A stretch of 64,000 nucleotides of DNA from Nanohaloarchaea archaeon B1-Br10_U2g19 (GCA_001563905.1 LKMO01000001.1:1-64000), one strand, 5' to 3'; shown: positions 1 to 9,181, numbered from the stretch's first letter. Program-made: numbers and translations. The notes: a model not told the origin generated them from the sequence alone.

Positions 1-1
1 A

Positions 2-97
2 AGCCCCCGGAGGGATTTGAACCCTCGATCTGCCCCTGTCTTGCCAATATGGAACGGTTACAAGGGGGCCGCTTTAGCCAGACTAAGCCACGGAGGC
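2..97 (-). tRNA. tRNA-Thr(UGU) with 21-nt intron at 37/38 (intron about 38..58)
   Basis: Reverse complement folds as acceptor GCCTCCG/CGGGGGC, D-arm GCTT/AAGC, anticodon stem GCCCC/GGGGC with loop CTTGTA-intron-A, T-arm GAGGG TTCAAAT CCCTC. Confidence 0.9.
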
Positions 98-162
98 GGC
101 TGTATATACTTTTAGAATGGTTAACAGTTAAATAAGAGTTGGAAAAATAAGGACTGATTTTT

Positions 163-462
163 TTAGATGTCGTCAGGATCGACTCCGTCAGGCCCTCTCT
201 TCTTTACTTCTTTTTTCGCAGCGTCTTTAATCCTGTTGATGTTGCTGCTTCTTGTACATTCAGGACATTCGATCCACCATGGCCGGCTTCCTAGTTCGTC
301 TGAACCTTCGAACTGGTGGCCGCAGTAAGGGCATTTTAACTGGTAGTGGAATGTCTCGTTGTCGTATGAGAACATTTTGACTCTACCGGTTTTCTCTCCT
401 TCATCGTTTTCGAGTTCACGGTTGGTTACATACTCTGCTTTGTCGTAATCTATGTCCTGCAT
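163..462 (-). CDS. small zinc-ribbon protein
   Basis: ORF with CPYC...CPEC pairs. Confidence 0.7.
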   Translation of the reverse strand: MQDIDYDKAEYVTNRELENDEGEKTGRVKMFSYDNETFHYQLKCPYCGHQFEGSDELGSRPWWIECPECTRSSNINRIKDAAKKEVKKRGPDGVDPDDI

Positions 463-499
463 AACTAATTAGTATTCAACAAGTACAACCTTTAAACCT

Positions 500-979
500 T
501 TAGGTAAGCATTTCGCGGTAGACGAGTTCGACGTCTTCTTCGTCTAAGTCTATCTCTATCTGTTGTTTTCCTTTGATGTTTACTGCTTTCTCTATTCCGA
601 GAACTTTTTTCGGCTTGTCGAACTTGAGGTGTTTGATGTCGGGGTTGTATTTTTTGAGCTGGCGTATGTCCCAGTCTCTTCCCGAGTTGAGTATTCTGAG
701 GTCGTATCCTTCTACTGTTGCAAGGAATGCTTTGACTGCGTCCTCTTCATCTTCGATCTTAATGTACGCCTCTTCTTCGACCGGCCGTCCTTTCAAGCCA
801 TGCTTTTGTTCTCCGTCTACGGTGTAGGTGTCTACTCCTGGTGTTCTGCTAAGAAGCTCCGGGTCTTCCAGCTCAACCATTAGGTTACCGTTGTCTGTCT
901 TTTCAATATGTTCGGTATGTCTTTCTAGGTTTTCTTTCAGTCTCTCCAAATTTTCCGTAGGTTTAACCTCTGCTCTCAT
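500..979 (-). CDS. conserved hypothetical, possibly THUMP-like
   Basis: ORF; RTPGVDTY-like segment only weakly resembles THUMP domains. Confidence 0.6.
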   Translation of the reverse strand: MRAEVKPTENLERLKENLERHTEHIEKTDNGNLMVELEDPELLSRTPGVDTYTVDGEQKHGLKGRPVEEEAYIKIEDEEDAVKAFLATVEGYDLRILNSGRDWDIRQLKKYNPDIKHLKFDKPKKVLGIEKAVNIKGKQQIEIDLDEEDVELVYREMLT

Positions 980-1036
980 AACAACTGTTTAAGTTCTCCA
1001 AACCTTTTATTTAGAAGCCTGTACAAATCTTATACG

Positions 1037-1297
1037 ATGGGACTGTTTGATAACAACGATGAAGAAAGACGGAACGAAGTAGTGATTAACACTCCTAAAG
1101 AAGAGACTAACACACGTTTAAGTAAAGAGGTCAGCTCGAAGCTTTCTAAAGAAGAAAGCTCTGAAGATATAACATTAGAGGATGTACACGACCAGAACAA
1201 ACGTATTATACAATTACTTGAAGAACTTAAAGGAGAACCATCAAAAGAACAACCAGAACAAGATGAGATAAGAGGTGGAATGAGTGAACTATTATGA
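1037..1297 (+). CDS. small acidic disordered protein with C-terminal QNKRIIQLLEEL helix
   Basis: ORF; low-complexity linker plus coiled-coil-like end. Confidence 0.65.
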   Translation: MGLFDNNDEERRNEVVINTPKEETNTRLSKEVSSKLSKEESSEDITLEDVHDQNKRIIQLLEELKGEPSKEQPEQDEIRGGMSELL

Positions 1298-1595
1298 CAA
1301 CGTTAAAGATACTGTAAGAAACAGTAAATCAGGATCCGGTGGCGGAGGATTCGACACACTGAAAGAAGCTGCTGCAGAAGAAGATATAGAAGAAGGTGAT
1401 GATACTCCTATAGAGGTGCTTGAAGAAGGAGGTCTGAGAAGAGAAACCTCTAAAAAATCAGCTGAAGAAAGCAGTAAAACTGTTGGAGAAGAAAAAACTG
1501 GTTCAGCAGATCTTTCAAGTATAGAGGATAAACTAGATAAGATAATTGAGCAAAATGATGCTCTGATAGAGATTATGGAAAGTTTTAAGAGTTAA
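1284..1595 (+). CDS. small acidic disordered protein with C-terminal EQNDALIEIMESF helix (GTG start)
   Basis: ORF overlapping the previous gene by 14 nt; same architecture. Confidence 0.6.
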   Translation: MNYYDNVKDTVRNSKSGSGGGGFDTLKEAAAEEDIEEGDDTPIEVLEEGGLRRETSKKSAEESSKTVGEEKTGSADLSSIEDKLDKIIEQNDALIEIMESFKS

Positions 1596-1867
1596 ACAAC
1601 TTTCACATTAATCTTTCTTCTTCCTTCCTCTGTGCTTTCAAGCTCTTGCTGCAGCTTTATCTCAAGTTCAAGTGTCTTGTAAGTGTTCCCTTCGTAATAC
1701 TCCATTTCCAGTTCGTTCTGTTTGTTAGGCTCGATTTCTACTTCTTCTCTACCCTTGAAACTGAGTCCTACCTCTCCTTCTCTAATTTTTTCAGAGAAGC
1801 TTTTCAGGAAGTTAGCAAGTTCATCGTTTGAGAATTCAAATTCAAGCTCTACTTCTTCGCTTGGCAT
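1592..1867 (-). CDS. amphi-Trp-domain-like protein
   Basis: Resembles amphi-Trp domain pattern (S..ELANFLKSFSEKIREGEVGLSFKG...ELEMEY...LELEIKL). Confidence 0.55.
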   Translation of the reverse strand: MPSEEVELEFEFSNDELANFLKSFSEKIREGEVGLSFKGREEVEIEPNKQNELEMEYYEGNTYKTLELEIKLQQELESTEEGRRKINVKVV

Positions 1868-1924
1868 AAAACAAAGGTTTAACCTTAACAGTTTTATTTT
1901 TTAATGGTGGTTACGGTTTAAAAT

Positions 1925-2182
1925 CTACTTGTTTTCCATTAATTTTCTTGCCAGAAAGTGGTCTTTTTCCTCTAGCTCCATAACTGCTTCAATGCTGAAG
2001 AGGTAGCCTACAGCAATCATGATAAGCCCGAGAAATGCTGGAGCTACGTTAAAGTACTGAGATAGCGGGTAAAGAGTAGCTAATAGTAGTACTGTACCTA
2101 GTACGAAGAGAGTGAATGATGCTGCTATCTCTTGGTTTGTACTCATCTTCTTTAATCCGAAACGGTCTTTTTCTTCTGTCAT
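1925..2182 (-). CDS. two-TM membrane protein
   Basis: ORF with two hydrophobic segments. Confidence 0.6.
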   Translation of the reverse strand: MTEEKDRFGLKKMSTNQEIAASFTLFVLGTVLLLATLYPLSQYFNVAPAFLGLIMIAVGYLFSIEAVMELEEKDHFLARKLMENK

Positions 2183-2562
2183 TATCTATCAAGCTGTGTT
2201 AGGTCTAAATCTGTGTTTTCTGGTTTGAATGCTGAAGGAAGGTTTACGTGGTAGCTTCCTTCGGTTTTTCGTATTATTAGAGGTATCTCTTCTAGTAGAC
2301 GTGAGACGTTTATGGTGTAGACACCTTCCTCCTCTACTACAATTGAGTCTAGATCGAACTCCAATTTAATGTTTTCCTTTTCACTGATTCCGTCTTCCAT
2401 CATCTCTTCGACATCAGACTTCAGCTCTTCGCGTTCCTCTTCGGATACGTCCTCTATATCATTTTCATACATGAACAGTGAGGAGCCGCATTCACAGCCG
2501 TTGATAAGTTCTTCAGAATCATCCTCGTATGTCCGGCTGCAGTTCATACATCTGTGAGGCAT
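2182..2562 (-). CDS. Zn-ribbon protein (COG3364/OapC-like)
   Basis: MPHRCMNCSRTY...GCECGSSLF; start placed at MPHRC, inside the longer ORF. Confidence 0.7.
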   Translation of the reverse strand: MPHRCMNCSRTYEDDSEELINGCECGSSLFMYENDIEDVSEEEREELKSDVEEMMEDGISEKENIKLEFDLDSIVVEEEGVYTINVSRLLEEIPLIIRKTEGSYHVNLPSAFKPENTDLDLTQLDR

Positions 2563-2566
2563 AAGT

Positions 2567-2950
2567 TTACTCCTCTTCCATCTTTGCAAGGAATGAGACT
2601 GAGTCTCTCTCCTCTTTTATTTTGTCCATTACGCGTGAGTTTCCGACGATTGTGATTCCTCTACGGTACTCTTCTTTCAGAACTTTGCTGTAAATAATAT
2701 TTTTTGCTTTCTGGAGACGTGAGTTTCCTGAGTCGAGACCCATAAACTCTACTCCTGGGAAGTCCTCATCGATCTCTTCCATTGATTTCTGGATTAACTC
2801 TCTTTTCTCTTCAGGCAGCCATGACTCTTCTAGGACTAGTACGGCATCGTCTTTTACTTTTTCAAGCACTAGGTCGAGTTTATTGCTGAAATCTTCTGTG
2901 TTAAGTTTCTCCTTTGATAGGAACTCTATGGTTACTCCTTCTTCGCCCAT
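2567..2950 (-). CDS. DUF2073-like protein
   Basis: GITIVGNSRVMDKIKEERDSVSFLAKMEEE end; operon with GTPase and Zn-ribbon. Confidence 0.65.
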   Translation of the reverse strand: MGEEGVTIEFLSKEKLNTEDFSNKLDLVLEKVKDDAVLVLEESWLPEEKRELIQKSMEEIDEDFPGVEFMGLDSGNSRLQKAKNIIYSKVLKEEYRRGITIVGNSRVMDKIKEERDSVSFLAKMEEE

Positions 2951-3576
2951 TAACTTAACCTTTCGACTATTTCCTGATAAAGTTTGTCTATATTTTTGCC
3001 TTCTTTGGCAGAAATTTCTACTACCGGATGTTGTGGGAAGGCATCTCTGACTCTGTCAGGTTCTGCGTCTTCTTTATCGATTTTGTTTGCAAGTACAAGT
3101 ATTGGTATGTCTTTTGCTTCAAGGTTGCCGATTATTGTAACGTTTACTTGTGTGTAAGGATCTTCTGTAGAGTCAAATATTACTAGGCAAGCATCTACAT
3201 CATCTAAATATTTAATTGCTTCTACAATTCCTTTTGTAGCTTCTTTTGCACGTCCTTTAGCGTCATCTTCTTCTAATCCGTGTTCTGTGAAATCTTTGAA
3301 ATCTACGTTGGTCGAGATTCCAGGCATATCAAGAAGGTTGATGTCTAAGGACTGTCCATCAGACTCTATCTCAACTTTCTCCTTTTTCTCTACGGCTCTT
3401 GTCTCGTGAGGTACCTCTGAGACGTTCGCCATCTCTTCACCTGTCAAGTCAATAGAAATCTGGTTAGCTAAAGTAGATTTTCCAGCGTTGGGAGGTCCAT
3501 ATATCCCTATACTAACATCGTCTTTTTCTGAATCACTGAAGAGGCTGTTGAAAAACTCTTTCAAACGCTTTATCAT
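2950..3576 (-). CDS. Era-like GTP-binding protein
   Basis: GPPNAGKST, DMPG, NKID motifs; start placed at MIKRLKEFF. Confidence 0.85.
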   Translation of the reverse strand: MIKRLKEFFNSLFSDSEKDDVSIGIYGPPNAGKSTLANQISIDLTGEEMANVSEVPHETRAVEKKEKVEIESDGQSLDINLLDMPGISTNVDFKDFTEHGLEEDDAKGRAKEATKGIVEAIKYLDDVDACLVIFDSTEDPYTQVNVTIIGNLEAKDIPILVLANKIDKEDAEPDRVRDAFPQHPVVEISAKEGKNIDKLYQEIVERLS

Positions 3577-3698
3577 GTTGACACCGGATAATACTAAAAA
3601 CGACACTTAGGTATAAAAACTATTTGCATAAACCCCCCTTATTACTGGTATCATATAGGGATTGAAAATAAAACGGTTAGGAAATAACAAAATGAATT

Positions 3699-4139
3699 AT
3701 GAGGACTGAAAAAGGCGTTGTAATAGCGGCATATAAGCAGAACCATAGAAATCCGCGTTACACCGTCTTAAAACGGAAGAAAAACTGGGAAGGGTGGGAA
3801 CTACCAAAAGGCCACTTAGAAGATGAGGACTATGAGAAAACAGTTCTCCAAGAACTAAGAGAAGAGACAGGTATAGAAGAAGATAAGATTAAAGCCATAG
3901 AAGATATGGAAAAACTTGTCGAATGGAGTTACAAAGACGATGGGGAGAAGGTTAAGAGGGAGTACAAAGCCTTCTTAGTTGAACTAGACAAAGATACGTA
4001 TATCGATACCTCCAGCAATCCTCACGACGAACATGAGACAGGGCTTTTCCTACGGTTCAAAGATGTTGAAGACATGCTGACTTATGAACAGCATGTTGAA
4101 GTTCTAAAGAAGGCGCACAACAAGGTTTCCCAAGAGTAA
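3699..4139 (+). CDS. Nudix hydrolase
   Basis: GHLEDEDYEKTVLQELREETGIEED Nudix box. Confidence 0.85.
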   Translation: MRTEKGVVIAAYKQNHRNPRYTVLKRKKNWEGWELPKGHLEDEDYEKTVLQELREETGIEEDKIKAIEDMEKLVEWSYKDDGEKVKREYKAFLVELDKDTYIDTSSNPHDEHETGLFLRFKDVEDMLTYEQHVEVLKKAHNKVSQE

Positions 4140-4178
4140 CTAACCTGTTTAAAATAGATAGAAACTAATTCTAAGAAC

Positions 4179-4421
4179 ATGCCAGAACAACTACTAGAGC
4201 TATACCAGTTTGAAGGATGCCCATTCTGTTCAAAAGTAAGACAAAAATTTACTGATTTGGAATTAGATTTTATCGCAAGATCTGTTGATCCTAACGATAG
4301 AACACGAGTCGAAGAAGTCAGCGGACAGACAGGAGTACCCGTACTCAAAGATCCTAATACAGACACAGTCATGCCGGAAAGCGACGACATAGTAGAGTAC
4401 TTAGAAGAGCATTACGGTTGA
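4179..4421 (+). CDS. glutaredoxin-like protein
   Basis: YQFEGCPFCSKVR, TGVPVLKD. Confidence 0.8.
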   Translation: MPEQLLELYQFEGCPFCSKVRQKFTDLELDFIARSVDPNDRTRVEEVSGQTGVPVLKDPNTDTVMPESDDIVEYLEEHYG

Positions 4422-4676
4422 AAAATCTCTATTTTCTCCATTTTCTATTCAAATTTTTTTAGCTGTTAATATTGATATTAAGATGTAAAGATACGGACCC
4501 TTGTTCTCCTAGAGTTTTTCGGTCGAAATTGGTTGGAGATCTAAGTCTAATCCCTTTCACTAGCTCTTAACTCGTTTTTTCCGAACAGAGTAATCAAGCT
4601 GTTTTAATTTTTTATTGGGCTCTTATTTTTCCCAAACGACTGATGTTAAAATAGATCAGGTTTCAGTTGGTAGGTT

Positions 4677-6149
4677 ATGGGCATGAAAGTTGTATGGCAT
4701 AGATATGATCTGAGGCTAAGAGACAACAAGGCCCTATCGGAGGCTGGAAAACAGGCTGTACCCGTCTATATTTTTGATCCAAAATGGCTTGAACATGATC
4801 TGGTTTCTGATTCAAGGATAGAGTTCGTCTTAGAATGTCTAATAGATATCAACCGTCAGTACCGGTCCAAGGGCTCTAGAATTAGTTTATTTTACGGAAA
4901 TCCGATTCAGATACTAGGAAATCTAAAGTATGAAGGATACGAAATTTACTTCAACAAAGATGCCAACCATTTCCGACGAGAAATGGAGGAGAAAGCTCGC
5001 AAGAAGTTCAAAGGTTTCTCAGGAGACGGTGTAGTAAGAAACAAAGAGGGAACTAGAAGAAAATGGAAATCAAGTGCGGAGAAATACATTAACTCAAAAC
5101 CTCCGGAGCTTCCTGATAGTTTTGAAGATAATACTTTAGATAGTCGGATAAAACTAGATGAAATAAGGGAAAGGCATGATTTAAAGCCGGAAAAGAAAAA
5201 ATTTGGTGAAGGAGGAAGCAGAGAAGCTGGAAAACGTTTACAGAAGTTTCTGGACAACATCGAAAAATATCCTTCAAGTATTTCATCCCCACTAAAAGCT
5301 GAGAAAAACACGTCCCACCTCTCACCTTATATTAGATATGGCTGTATTTCTAGAAGACAGGCTTATCGACATGCAAAATGGAGGGCAAGAAACTCCAACC
5401 AGGCAGAGAAGCTTAAAATGTTTACAGACAGGCTTCTTTGGCACCTAAACTTCAGCCAGAAGGTGGAAGACAATCCTGAACTACACAAGCAAAGTGTAAA
5501 CCCGGTATTCAGAGATTTAAATAAAGAGAATATAGACAGAAAGAAGATAGAGGCCTGGAAAAAAGGGAAAACAGGTTATCCGATGGTTGATGCTTCGATG
5601 AGAGCTTTGGTACAGACAGGCTGGATCAACTTCCGTATGAGGGCTATGTGCGCCACATTTTTCTCATACATACTTGAACAGTGGTGGAAAGAAGGCGCAG
5701 ACTTCTTTTACAAGCACCTGATAGATGCAGATGTATCTATCAACTACTACCAGTGGCAGATGCATTCAGGTACAGTTGGAGTACACAAACATAGAATATA
5801 CAACCCGGTCAAACAAATCAGAGACAACGATCCTGAAGGAAAGTTTATCAAGAAATACCTACCAGAGCTGAGAGCTTTATCTGCCAAACAAATAGTTAAG
5901 CCTTGGGAGATGACAGAAGAAGAACAGAAAAGAACAGGGGTCGAAATAGGTAAAAACTATCCTGCGCCTGTTGTAAACCATAAAAATAAAGCAAAAAAAG
6001 CTAGAAAATTCTTTAAGGCAAAGAAAGCAGAGGCTTACGCTGCGTTCAGAGATGATGAAGTCTGGAGGAAAGCTTCTCTAAGTCCTAGGCACGACAGAGA
6101 GAAGATACTAGAAAAAGCTTCCAATCAAAAAAGCCTTAATGACTACTGA
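4677..6149 (+). CDS. cryptochrome/deoxyribodipyrimidine photolyase family protein
   Basis: Photolyase N-domain VVWHRYDLRLRDNKAL and FAD domain INYYQWQMHSGTVG...RIYNPVKQ. Confidence 0.9.
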   Translation: MGMKVVWHRYDLRLRDNKALSEAGKQAVPVYIFDPKWLEHDLVSDSRIEFVLECLIDINRQYRSKGSRISLFYGNPIQILGNLKYEGYEIYFNKDANHFRREMEEKARKKFKGFSGDGVVRNKEGTRRKWKSSAEKYINSKPPELPDSFEDNTLDSRIKLDEIRERHDLKPEKKKFGEGGSREAGKRLQKFLDNIEKYPSSISSPLKAEKNTSHLSPYIRYGCISRRQAYRHAKWRARNSNQAEKLKMFTDRLLWHLNFSQKVEDNPELHKQSVNPVFRDLNKENIDRKKIEAWKKGKTGYPMVDASMRALVQTGWINFRMRAMCATFFSYILEQWWKEGADFFYKHLIDADVSINYYQWQMHSGTVGVHKHRIYNPVKQIRDNDPEGKFIKKYLPELRALSAKQIVKPWEMTEEEQKRTGVEIGKNYPAPVVNHKNKAKKARKFFKAKKAEAYAAFRDDEVWRKASLSPRHDREKILEKASNQKSLNDY

Positions 6150-6260
6150 ATCTTTGAAATAAAATAGATTAGTTTTTTGGTTTTAACATTTTGAGGCTTT
6201 ATTTCTTTTAATCAAAGTTTCGCTGGAAGGATCGAGATAACTTTATAGGAATTAGTAACT

Positions 6261-6333
6261 TGGACCGGCCCAGATTTGAACTGGGGATCTCCACCTTATC
6301 AGGGTGGCGCTTTAACCGCTAAGCCACCGGTCC
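6261..6333 (-). tRNA. tRNA-Ile(GAU)
   Basis: Cloverleaf: GGACCGG/CCGGTCC, CCACC CTGATAA GGTGG, CCCAG TTCAAAT CTGGG. Confidence 0.95.
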
Positions 6334-6351
6334 TGTAGAAAAATTCGGGAA

Positions 6352-6425
6352 TGGGCCCAACGGGATTTGAACCCGCGACGCCCGGCTTAAAAGGCCGGTG
6401 CTCTGCCAGACTGAGCTATGGGCCC
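6352..6425 (-). tRNA. tRNA-Lys(UUU)
   Basis: Cloverleaf: GGGCCCA/TGGGCCC, CCGGC CTTTTAA GCCGG, GCGGG TTCAAAT CCCGT. Confidence 0.95.
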
Positions 6426-6428
6426 GAG

Positions 6429-6450
6429 TAATACTCTTTGAGGAGTATTA
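6429..6450. repeat. perfect 8-bp inverted repeat TAATACTC-6 nt-GAGTATTA
   Basis: Read directly between tRNA-Lys and the upstream operon. Confidence 0.8.
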
Positions 6451-6467
6451 GTTTCTTAAAGACTATG

Positions 6468-6695
6468 TTAAAGTTCGACGGTTTCGTGTTCGAACTCGCC
6501 GTACTGGATGTTCTCCAGCGATTGGTAAGGCACGAATATTTTTTCGGCCTTAACTCTATGGGCTTCCTCATCTTCGTTGATGATGTATGGTTTTTCAGCC
6601 CTTACTCCGAATTCTTCTCTCTGGATATCTTCCTCGTTTTCCAGTAAGAAGTCTCCTGAACTTGTTAGAAGTATAACGGAGTATTTTTGTTTCAT
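6468..6695 (-). CDS. hypothetical 75-aa protein
   Basis: ORF immediately downstream of rpl37e. Confidence 0.6.
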   Translation of the reverse strand: MKQKYSVILLTSSGDFLLENEEDIQREEFGVRAEKPYIINEDEEAHRVKAEKIFVPYQSLENIQYGEFEHETVEL

Positions 6696-6698
6696 TCT

Positions 6699-6860
6699 CT
6701 ATTTCTTGCGTTGTTTTGTTTTCTGGAAGTCGTTCCGTTTGCTTGTCTTTCCGAATCCGCAAGCTGCACAGACTTTCTTTCTTAAGTGGTACGCTTTCTC
6801 ACCGCACCGTCTGCATTTTCCGTGAGTTTTCTTATTGTTAATTCCTTTGTTCTTTCCCAT
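6699..6860 (-). CDS. rpl37e: 50S ribosomal protein L37e (53 aa, below ORF-track cutoff)
   Basis: [53 protein letters not shown]. Confidence 0.93.
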   Translation of the reverse strand: MGKNKGINNKKTHGKCRRCGEKAYHLRKKVCAACGFGKTSKRNDFQKTKQRKK

Positions 6861-6870
6861 TATAGTTCAC

Positions 6871-7104
6871 CTATTCTGGGCTTACGAGGATTACGTTGTC
6901 TCCTCTAATCAGTAGCTTGCCGTAGTCGGTCTGACCTTCTCCGTCTTGTACTGATGCGTCTTCTAACCACATGTTTAGATGTAGGTCGAATGCTTTTAGG
7001 TTTCCTGAAACGGTTTGCCCGCCTTTTAGTTTTGCTATTACTCTGTCTCCTTTTGCAGTATCTAAGACATCTAAAGGTCTTCTACCACTGTCATCGTTTG
7101 CCAT
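6871..7104 (-). CDS. LSM/Sm-like archaeal protein
   Basis: RRPLDVLDTAKGDRVIAKLKGGQTVSGNLKAFDLHLNMWLEDA...LLIRGDNVILVSP; classic lsm-rpl37e pairing. Confidence 0.93.
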   Translation of the reverse strand: MANDDSGRRPLDVLDTAKGDRVIAKLKGGQTVSGNLKAFDLHLNMWLEDASVQDGEGQTDYGKLLIRGDNVILVSPE

Positions 7105-7239
7105 AACTTAAAACACCTGTATGAAACCAAATCCTTAAACAACTTATATAAACCTACCGCGGTTTCGTTTTTGAGAACCTAGTTCTGCCGGTCATTAACA
7201 CTACTATTTTTTATAAAGTTTTGTAGATATTTTCCCGGT

Positions 7240-7617
7240 ATGGCTGTATGGCAAAAAAGATCGGTACGTAAGAAGACCGGCGGAAGAACAAGACCGAACA
7301 GAAAATCAAAGAAGTACGAGCTAGGATCAGAGTTCACAGCACCTACTCTAGGAGAAGACTCCACAAAGGTAAGAACTACAAGAGGAGGAAATACCAAGAG
7401 AGCTGTGAAGAAAGCTGAAACAGCTAACCTTGCAGTTGACGGCGAAGTTAAGAAAGTCGAGATTAAGTCTGTAGAAGACAATCCTGCTAACCCTAACTAC
7501 GTAAGAAGATCTCTACTAACCAAAGGAACAGTAGTAAACACTTCTAAAGGGAAAGCAAGAATAACTTCTAGACCTGGACAGGACGGCGTAATAAACGCAG
7601 AGCCTGTTGAGGAGTAA
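7240..7617 (+). CDS. rps8e: 30S ribosomal protein S8e
   Basis: RSVRKKTGGRTRPNRKSKKYELG...NPNYVRRSLLTKG. Confidence 0.93.
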   Translation: MAVWQKRSVRKKTGGRTRPNRKSKKYELGSEFTAPTLGEDSTKVRTTRGGNTKRAVKKAETANLAVDGEVKKVEIKSVEDNPANPNYVRRSLLTKGTVVNTSKGKARITSRPGQDGVINAEPVEE

Positions 7618-7741
7618 AAACTTATTTTTCTATAACTTTTTCCTTATTATTACTCGGAAATATCGTCTTTCTTTTATAGAAAACTACTTTGTGAGAAAAT
7701 AAAGTTTAGAAAAGAGGGTTTGGTCACTTATCGCGGCCCTT

Positions 7742-7858
7742 TCAATTTTTAGAGCCTGTTAATTTGCCTAGCCATCGGGAAATAAAGCTCCCCTCATCTT
7801 CGAACTCTACCGGGATCTGACTGCCGGTATCGTCCAAGAACTCGGCTCTCATCATCAT
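7742..7858 (-). CDS. 38-aa small protein
   Basis: MMMRAEFLDDTGSQIPVEFEDEGSFISRWLGKLTGSKN; not in ORF track. Confidence 0.45.
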   Translation of the reverse strand: MMMRAEFLDDTGSQIPVEFEDEGSFISRWLGKLTGSKN

Positions 7859-7912
7859 TCAACACGCCCTCAATCTTTATAAATGCTTCTCATCGAAAAG
7901 GTTTCTAAGCGT

Positions 7913-8089
7913 TCAAAACCGTTCATAAACGTTTCTGCGCTGTTTTTCGGGGTTTTCAGGTTTCCGGTTTATCTGCCGTATAATACTAGGAACAAGGTTT
8001 TCAGGATCCTCGCCTATGTAAAGTGCTTCTTCAGCGGCTTTACGCTCCTTTTTCGGCAGGTAGTCTAGAGACTTGGCGTATTCAACCAT
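7913..8089 (-). CDS. 58-aa small protein
   Basis: MVEYAKSLDYLPKKERKAAEEALYIGEDPENLVPSIIRQINRKPENPEKQRRNVYERF; not in ORF track. Confidence 0.55.
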   Translation of the reverse strand: MVEYAKSLDYLPKKERKAAEEALYIGEDPENLVPSIIRQINRKPENPEKQRRNVYERF

Positions 8090-8161
8090 ATTCAGAGTCT
8101 TGACTGAGCTCGGTTTATAAAGAAGCGGAGAAAGTTCCGTTAGTTCCGATAAAAAATAGTG

Positions 8162-9181
8162 CTATGACTGAAGCATATAGGTTCTCCAACGGCCTTCACC
8201 CTCGGAGTTAATCAGTCTGTAGTGGTCCATCTTACTCAGATACTTTCGGACCGTTCTCTTAACCTTGGGGTCTTCTACCTCATCACTGTACTCTTCGTAA
8301 AGTTCGCCTGGCTTGATCTCTCCATGCTCCTCAATTATTTCATAAAGCACGCTTTGATGTCTATTTAACTGATCTATAGATTTGGACTTGTTCTCCTCTT
8401 CAGCCGCAGGTAACGCATTTTCTATGACTTCTTGAGAGATTTCTTCAGACTCCTCTGCTTCAGCACGTTCTGCAGCAATTCTCAAAGCGTTTATAGCTAT
8501 TCTTGCATCTCCATCAGCTCTATTACCGATACGGTGAAGCATAGATTTCTCTACTGCGTTATCTCTTAAACCCCATTTAACGCGGTCTTCTAGGATATCT
8601 ACGAGCTGTTCTTTGGTGTATTCGGGAAACCGGACATGTTTGGTTCCTTCGAGAGAGGATCTTATACGGTCGTCAAAGTCGTATAAAGCAGTCTCTTTGT
8701 TGGCTATCATTATTAACGCGGTATTGCTTTCTCTGGCGAAGTCGTAAAGTATTCTTTCGTCTTCTATCTGGTCAACCTCGTCCAGTATGACTATGCTAGG
8801 TCTGTTCCCTACTTTTGATTTGAACTTGTCTACTAGTTCGTCTGTAGGTGTTCCTGTACGGTGTATGATATTGGTTCCGAAGTCTTGTAGCAGGTTGTAG
8901 TATACTTTGAACCGTGAGGGGTATCTCCAGCAGTTCACGCTTCCTGAGACAACGTTTGAGCTGTGTTTCTTTAGTTCGTCGACGACGTATTCTGCCATAG
9001 TTGTCTTTCCTGTTCCTGGAGGACCGTACAGAAGCATGTTTCTAGGTGTTCCATCGTCAAGTATAGGCTCTAAATTACGTTTTATCTCTGTTACCTGTGC
9101 GTTACGATGAACCATCCGTTTAGGTAGGAAGTCTGCGGTTAGTACACGTGCATCTTCTATTACGGTGTTTGGACGTCTCAC
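8162..9181 (-). CDS. cdc6: Orc1/Cdc6 family replication initiator
   Basis: LLYGPPGTGKTT, VILDEVDQI, AAA+ sensor regions, C-terminal winged helix. Confidence 0.93.
   Translation of the reverse strand: MRRPNTVIEDARVLTADFLPKRMVHRNAQVTEIKRNLEPILDDGTPRNMLLYGPPGTGKTTMAEYVVDELKKHSSNVVSGSVNCWRYPSRFKVYYNLLQDFGTNIIHRTGTPTDELVDKFKSKVGNRPSIVILDEVDQIEDERILYDFARESNTALIMIANKETALYDFDDRIRSSLEGTKHVRFPEYTKEQLVDILEDRVKWGLRDNAVEKSMLHRIGNRADGDARIAINALRIAAERAEAEESEEISQEVIENALPAAEEENKSKSIDQLNRHQSVLYEIIEEHGEIKPGELYEEYSDEVEDPKVKRTVRKYLSKMDHYRLINSEGEGRWRTYMLQS

Noticed and set aside
563-883. Plus-strand ORFs antisense to the 159-aa gene
   Set aside because: Cys/Phe/Val/Ser-rich composition typical of antisense of acidic coding sequence; the opposite strand has the acidic, plausible protein.
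4422-4676. Possible structured RNA in the gap upstream of photolyase
   Set aside because: AT-rich with no convincing stem-loop or C/D-box pattern by eye.
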